A stretch of 60,984 nt of DNA from contig JAUVYN010000011.1 of assembly GCA_030603065.1 (NCBI GenBank), positions 1-60,984 on the forward strand. Direction: 5' to 3'. The notes below the pieces were generated by a model. That model was not told the origin of the DNA and made no database searches. It worked only from the letters and a program-made list of their open reading frames with translations. Positions 58,003-60,984 of this stretch are shown one piece after another. The position numbers and the translations under genes are program-made. Position 1 is the first letter of the stretch. Every line of letters starts with the position of its first letter. Origin of the DNA: Pseudomonas sp. GTDB taxonomy: Bacteria > Pseudomonadota > Gammaproteobacteria > Pseudomonadales > Pseudomonadaceae.

Positions 58003-59361
58003 ATGGATCTGCTTTTTACCCTGCTTGCTACCGTTGTCGCCCTTGGCCTGCTGGTGACCATTCACGAGTATGGGCATTTCTGGGTCGCCCGGCGCTGCGG
58101 CGTGAAGGTTCTGCGCTTCTCGGTGGGCTTTGGTTCGCCCCTGGTACGTTGGCATGATCGGCATGGTACCGAGTTCGTCATCGCGGCTATTCCGCTCGGC
58201 GGGTACGTCAAGATGCTCGATGAGCGCGAAGGCGAAGTTGCGGCAGAGGACCTCGATCGGGCATTCAATCGCAAGGACGTCAAAAAACGTATCGCCATCG
58301 TCGCTGCCGGTCCTGCCGCCAACTTTCTACTCGCCATAGTCGCCTTCTGGCTCATCGCCGTATTTGGTATCACCACCATCGCACCGGTCCTCGGGCCGGT
58401 TCAGCCTGACAGCGTCGCGGAACGGGCCGGTTTGGTGCCGGGCCTGGAGGTCGTGCAGGTGGATGGCGTCGATACACGCAGCTGGCACGAGGTGAACCTG
58501 CAACTGATACGCCGGCTGGGTGAGAGCGGTCAGTTGGAGATTCTCGCCAGAGAAGGACAATCAGCGCCCCGCGCCTATACGCTGGAGTTGCGTGACTGGC
58601 TGAGGGGGGCGGACCAGCCCGATCCTATCGCTGCGCTGGGACTGACCAGCTGGCAGCCTCAGGTTGAGCCTCGAATCGGGCAGCTCTCGGCCGATGGTGC
58701 GGCAGCGGTAGCCGGGCTGCAGGAAAACGACCTTATCACCGAGATCAATCAGCAGCCCGTGAATGACTGGGTCGGTCAAGTGGTCCCGATGATTCAGGCC
58801 AGTCCAGGCGAGCCGCTCGTACTTGGAATCGAGCGTGAAGGGCGGCGTCTCTCGGTGACGGTGGTGCCGAACTCCCGCGAACAGGATGGCCGCGCTGTGG
58901 GCTTCATAGGGGCTGGCGTTGCCGCATTCGAGTGGCCTGATCACATGATTCGCACCATCGAATACAACCCGTTGGTGGCTATTCCAGTGGCGATGCGCCA
59001 GACGTGGAACATGACGGCGCTGACACTTGAGTCGCTGAAGAAGATGATCACCGGTCTGGTGTCGGCAAAAAACTTGAGTGGCCCGATAACCATTGCTAAA
59101 GTGGCGGGCGCTTCTGCCAAGTCCGGTCCGGAAAGCTTCCTGAGCTTCATTGCCTACCTGAGTATCAGCCTCGGGGTGCTCAATTTGCTCCCCATTCCCG
59201 TGCTGGACGGTGGTCATCTGGTTTATTACGTCGCCGAATGGGTTCGCGGGAAGCCGCTCTCGGAGCGGATTCAGGCCTGGGGGCTTCAGATAGGCCTGAC
59301 CCTGATCGTCGGCGTGATGGTCTTCGCGATTTACAACGATATAAGTCGCCTGGGCGGTTGA
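58003..59361 (+). CDS. rseP: site-2 zinc metalloprotease RseP (MucP)
   Basis: Intramembrane protease that cuts MucA after the first cleavage and frees AlgU. 452 residues; zinc motif HEYGH at 21-25 and the third ligand D in LDGGH near 400; tandem PDZ domains at about 125-205 and 215-300. 42 bases after ispC. Confidence 0.96.
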   Translation: MDLLFTLLATVVALGLLVTIHEYGHFWVARRCGVKVLRFSVGFGSPLVRWHDRHGTEFVIAAIPLGGYVKMLDEREGEVAAEDLDRAFNRKDVKKRIAIVAAGPAANFLLAIVAFWLIAVFGITTIAPVLGPVQPDSVAERAGLVPGLEVVQVDGVDTRSWHEVNLQLIRRLGESGQLEILAREGQSAPRAYTLELRDWLRGADQPDPIAALGLTSWQPQVEPRIGQLSADGAAAVAGLQENDLITEINQQPVNDWVGQVVPMIQASPGEPLVLGIEREGRRLSVTVVPNSREQDGRAVGFIGAGVAAFEWPDHMIRTIEYNPLVAIPVAMRQTWNMTALTLESLKKMITGLVSAKNLSGPITIAKVAGASAKSGPESFLSFIAYLSISLGVLNLLPIPVLDGGHLVYYVAEWVRGKPLSERIQAWGLQIGLTLIVGVMVFAIYNDISRLGG

Positions 59362-59434
59362 TGGCGAGCGATACGTTAATTAGAGAGCTGTCGCCCGCGA
59401 CAGGAACCTACAACAGTCAGTCAGAACGGATTTC

Positions 59435-60984
59435 ATGAAACGTTACCTATTGCCTGCGCTACTGATGATGCTGATGGCGTCGGACGCCTTCGCCGATGCC
59501 TTCCGAATCTCCGATATACGTGTCAATGGGTTGCAGCGTGTGTCCGCTGGCAGCGTGTTCAGTGCGCTTCCTCTGAACATTGGCGACGAAGCGACCGATC
59601 AGCGTCTGGTCGAGTCCTCTCGAGCCCTGTTTCGCACCGGCTTCTTTCAGGATATCGAACTCGCCCGGGAAGGGAACGTACTGGTCATCACGGTCGTTGA
59701 GCGGCCGGCGATTTCTTCGATCGAACTCGAGGGCAACCGAGCCATCAAGACCGAGGATCTCATGAACGGTCTGCGTATGGCGGGGCTGGCTGAAGGCGAG
59801 ATCTTCCAGCAGGCGACGCTTGAGGGCGTTCGCAACGAACTGCTTCGCCAGTACGTCGCTCAGGGCCGTTATTCTGCCGATATCCAGGCCGAGGTGGTTC
59901 CTGAGCCTCGCAACCGGGTGTCCCTGCGGATCACCATTGATGAAGGTTCTGTCGCTTCGATCAAGCACATCAATATCGTCGGAAATACGGTTTTCGACAC
60001 CGATGATCTGCTCAACCTGTTCGAGTTGAGCACTACGGGCTGGTTCTCGTTCTTCCGTAATGATGACAAGTACTCTCGCGAGCGGCTTTCGGGTGATCTC
60101 GAGCGGTTGCGTTCGTACTATCTGGACCGCGGTTACATCAACATGAATGTCACCTCCACCCAGGTGTCCATCACGCCGGACAAGCGCAACGTCTACATTA
60201 CGGTCAACGTCAACGAGGGCGAGCAGTACACAGTTTCCGACGTGCGGCTTTCTGGTGACATAGTGGTCGACGAAAGCGAAATCCGTGGGCTGCTGCTGGT
60301 CGAACCTGGCCAGGTTTTTTCGCGTCAGGTCATGACCTCGACCACCGAACTGATCACCCGCCGGCTTGGCAACGAAGGTTACACTTTCGCCAACGTCAAC
60401 GGCATTCCCGAGATCAATGAGCAGGACCGCACCGTCGACGTCACCTTCTTCGTCGATCCCGGTCGGCGTGCGTACGTCAACCGCATCAACTTCCGTGGCA
60501 ATACCAAGACCGACGACGAAGTACTGCGCCGTGAGATGCGCCAGATGGAAGGCGGCTGGGCCTCTACCTACCTGATCGACCAGTCCAAGGTTCGTCTTGA
60601 GCGTCTGGGGTTCTTCCGTGAGGTGGATGTCGAGACGGTGCCCGTGCCCGGTGCCGAGGACCTGATCGACGTGAACTATACCGTTGAAGAACAGCCCTCT
60701 GGCTCGGTGACCGCCAGCGTCGGTTTTGCCCAGGGTACCGGTCTGATCCTCGGCGGCTCGATCAGCCAGAACAACTTCTTCGGTACCGGTAATCGCGTCA
60801 GTTTCAGCGCCAACCGTTCCGAATACCAGACCGCGCTATCCTTCGGCTTCCTCAATCCGTACTTTACGGTCGACGGGGTTAGCCTGGGTTACAACGCATT
60901 CTATCGGACCACCGATTACGATCGACTGAACGTCGACGTGTCGAGCTACGCCGTGGATTCCTATGGGGCAGGCTTCAATATCGG
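59435..60984 (+). CDS. bamA: outer membrane assembly factor BamA (3' truncated by window)
   Basis: Core of the machine that inserts beta-barrel proteins. The gene runs off the window end after about 516 codons. A signal peptide (hydrophobic about 5-16, probably cut near ASDAFA at residue 20) is followed by POTRA repeats, and the start of the beta-barrel is reached near the end. The ATG at 59435 follows AACGGA, 73 bases after rseP. A TGTCGC/GCGACA hairpin (59389-59402) lies in that gap. In other Pseudomonas ompH/skp and lpxD follow, outside this window. Confidence 0.96.
   Translation, partial: MKRYLLPALLMMLMASDAFADAFRISDIRVNGLQRVSAGSVFSALPLNIGDEATDQRLVESSRALFRTGFFQDIELAREGNVLVITVVERPAISSIELEGNRAIKTEDLMNGLRMAGLAEGEIFQQATLEGVRNELLRQYVAQGRYSADIQAEVVPEPRNRVSLRITIDEGSVASIKHINIVGNTVFDTDDLLNLFELSTTGWFSFFRNDDKYSRERLSGDLERLRSYYLDRGYINMNVTSTQVSITPDKRNVYITVNVNEGEQYTVSDVRLSGDIVVDESEIRGLLLVEPGQVFSRQVMTSTTELITRRLGNEGYTFANVNGIPEINEQDRTVDVTFFVDPGRRAYVNRINFRGNTKTDDEVLRREMRQMEGGWASTYLIDQSKVRLERLGFFREVDVETVPVPGAEDLIDVNYTVEEQPSGSVTASVGFAQGTGLILGGSISQNNFFGTGNRVSFSANRSEYQTALSFGFLNPYFTVDGVSLGYNAFYRTTDYDRLNVDVSSYAVDSYGAGFNI

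Noticed and set aside
59389-59402. TGTCGC/GCGACA palindrome before bamA as terminator
   Set aside because: Six-bp stem with two-base loop and no T-run; too small to support termination.

Overview
The window is a GC-rich stretch of a gammaproteobacterial chromosome that reads as a member of the Pseudomonadaceae. The evidence is the complete algU-mucA-mucB-mucC-mucD cluster next to nadB, a GacS-type hybrid kinase, an 878-residue Ppc, a long-form (344-residue) DapD, and the map-rpsB-tsf-pyrH-frr-uppS-cdsA-ispC-rseP-bamA order. I cannot name genus or species from sequence alone; Halopseudomonas or a stutzeri-like lineage is possible. I see no prophage, insertion sequence, integrase, CRISPR array, tRNA or rRNA. 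Almost all genes are core chromosomal genes, most of them intact.

Layout. 1-5.3 kb: QEGLA-motif metallopeptidase-like protein, a small membrane protein, ung, an enoyl-CoA hydratase, then HDOD and ygfZ on the minus strand. 5.2-7.5 kb: sdhE-ygfX facing nadB. 7.7-12 kb: envelope-stress locus algU-mucABCD with two AlgU-type promoters. 12-18.7 kb: one tightly packed operon lepA-lepB-DUF4845-rnc-era-recO-pdxJ-acpS, meeting gacS tail to tail. 21.5-26.9 kb: cysM-rlmD-relA-mazG. 27-32.8 kb: small RHH-like protein, ppc, adk, tsaB, a small Pro/Ala-rich protein, rsmJ. 32.8-35.3 kb: plsB on the minus strand. 35.6-40.2 kb: a four-gene ABC-2 export system with GldG-like and DUF4340 proteins. 40.3-44.5 kb: a cold-shock gene, then trxC, an unknown gene, rlmA, dapE and rlmF on the minus strand. 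44.6-51.7 kb: tcdA, then dapD, a YffB/ArsC-like gene, dapC, glnD and map on the minus strand. 52-61 kb: rpsB-tsf-pyrH-frr-uppS-cdsA-ispC-rseP-bamA, with bamA cut by the window end.

Functional links. AlgU, the anti-sigma system MucA/MucB, the modulator MucC, the protease MucD, the site-2 protease RseP and BamA form much of an outer-membrane stress circuit within one window. GacS and RelA/MazG add global signalling. dapD, dapC and dapE give three steps of the succinylase route to diaminopimelate. Four rRNA methyltransferases (RlmD, RsmJ, RlmA, RlmF) and two tRNA t6A enzymes (TsaB, TcdA) are spread through it.

The least explained parts are the GldG/DUF4340 ABC operon with a strong promoter and repeated motif, the 223-bp rlmF-tcdA gap with an orphan terminator and a DnaA-box match, tandem hairpins before pyrH, and several small unknown proteins. 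I did not find a clearly new multi-gene system.
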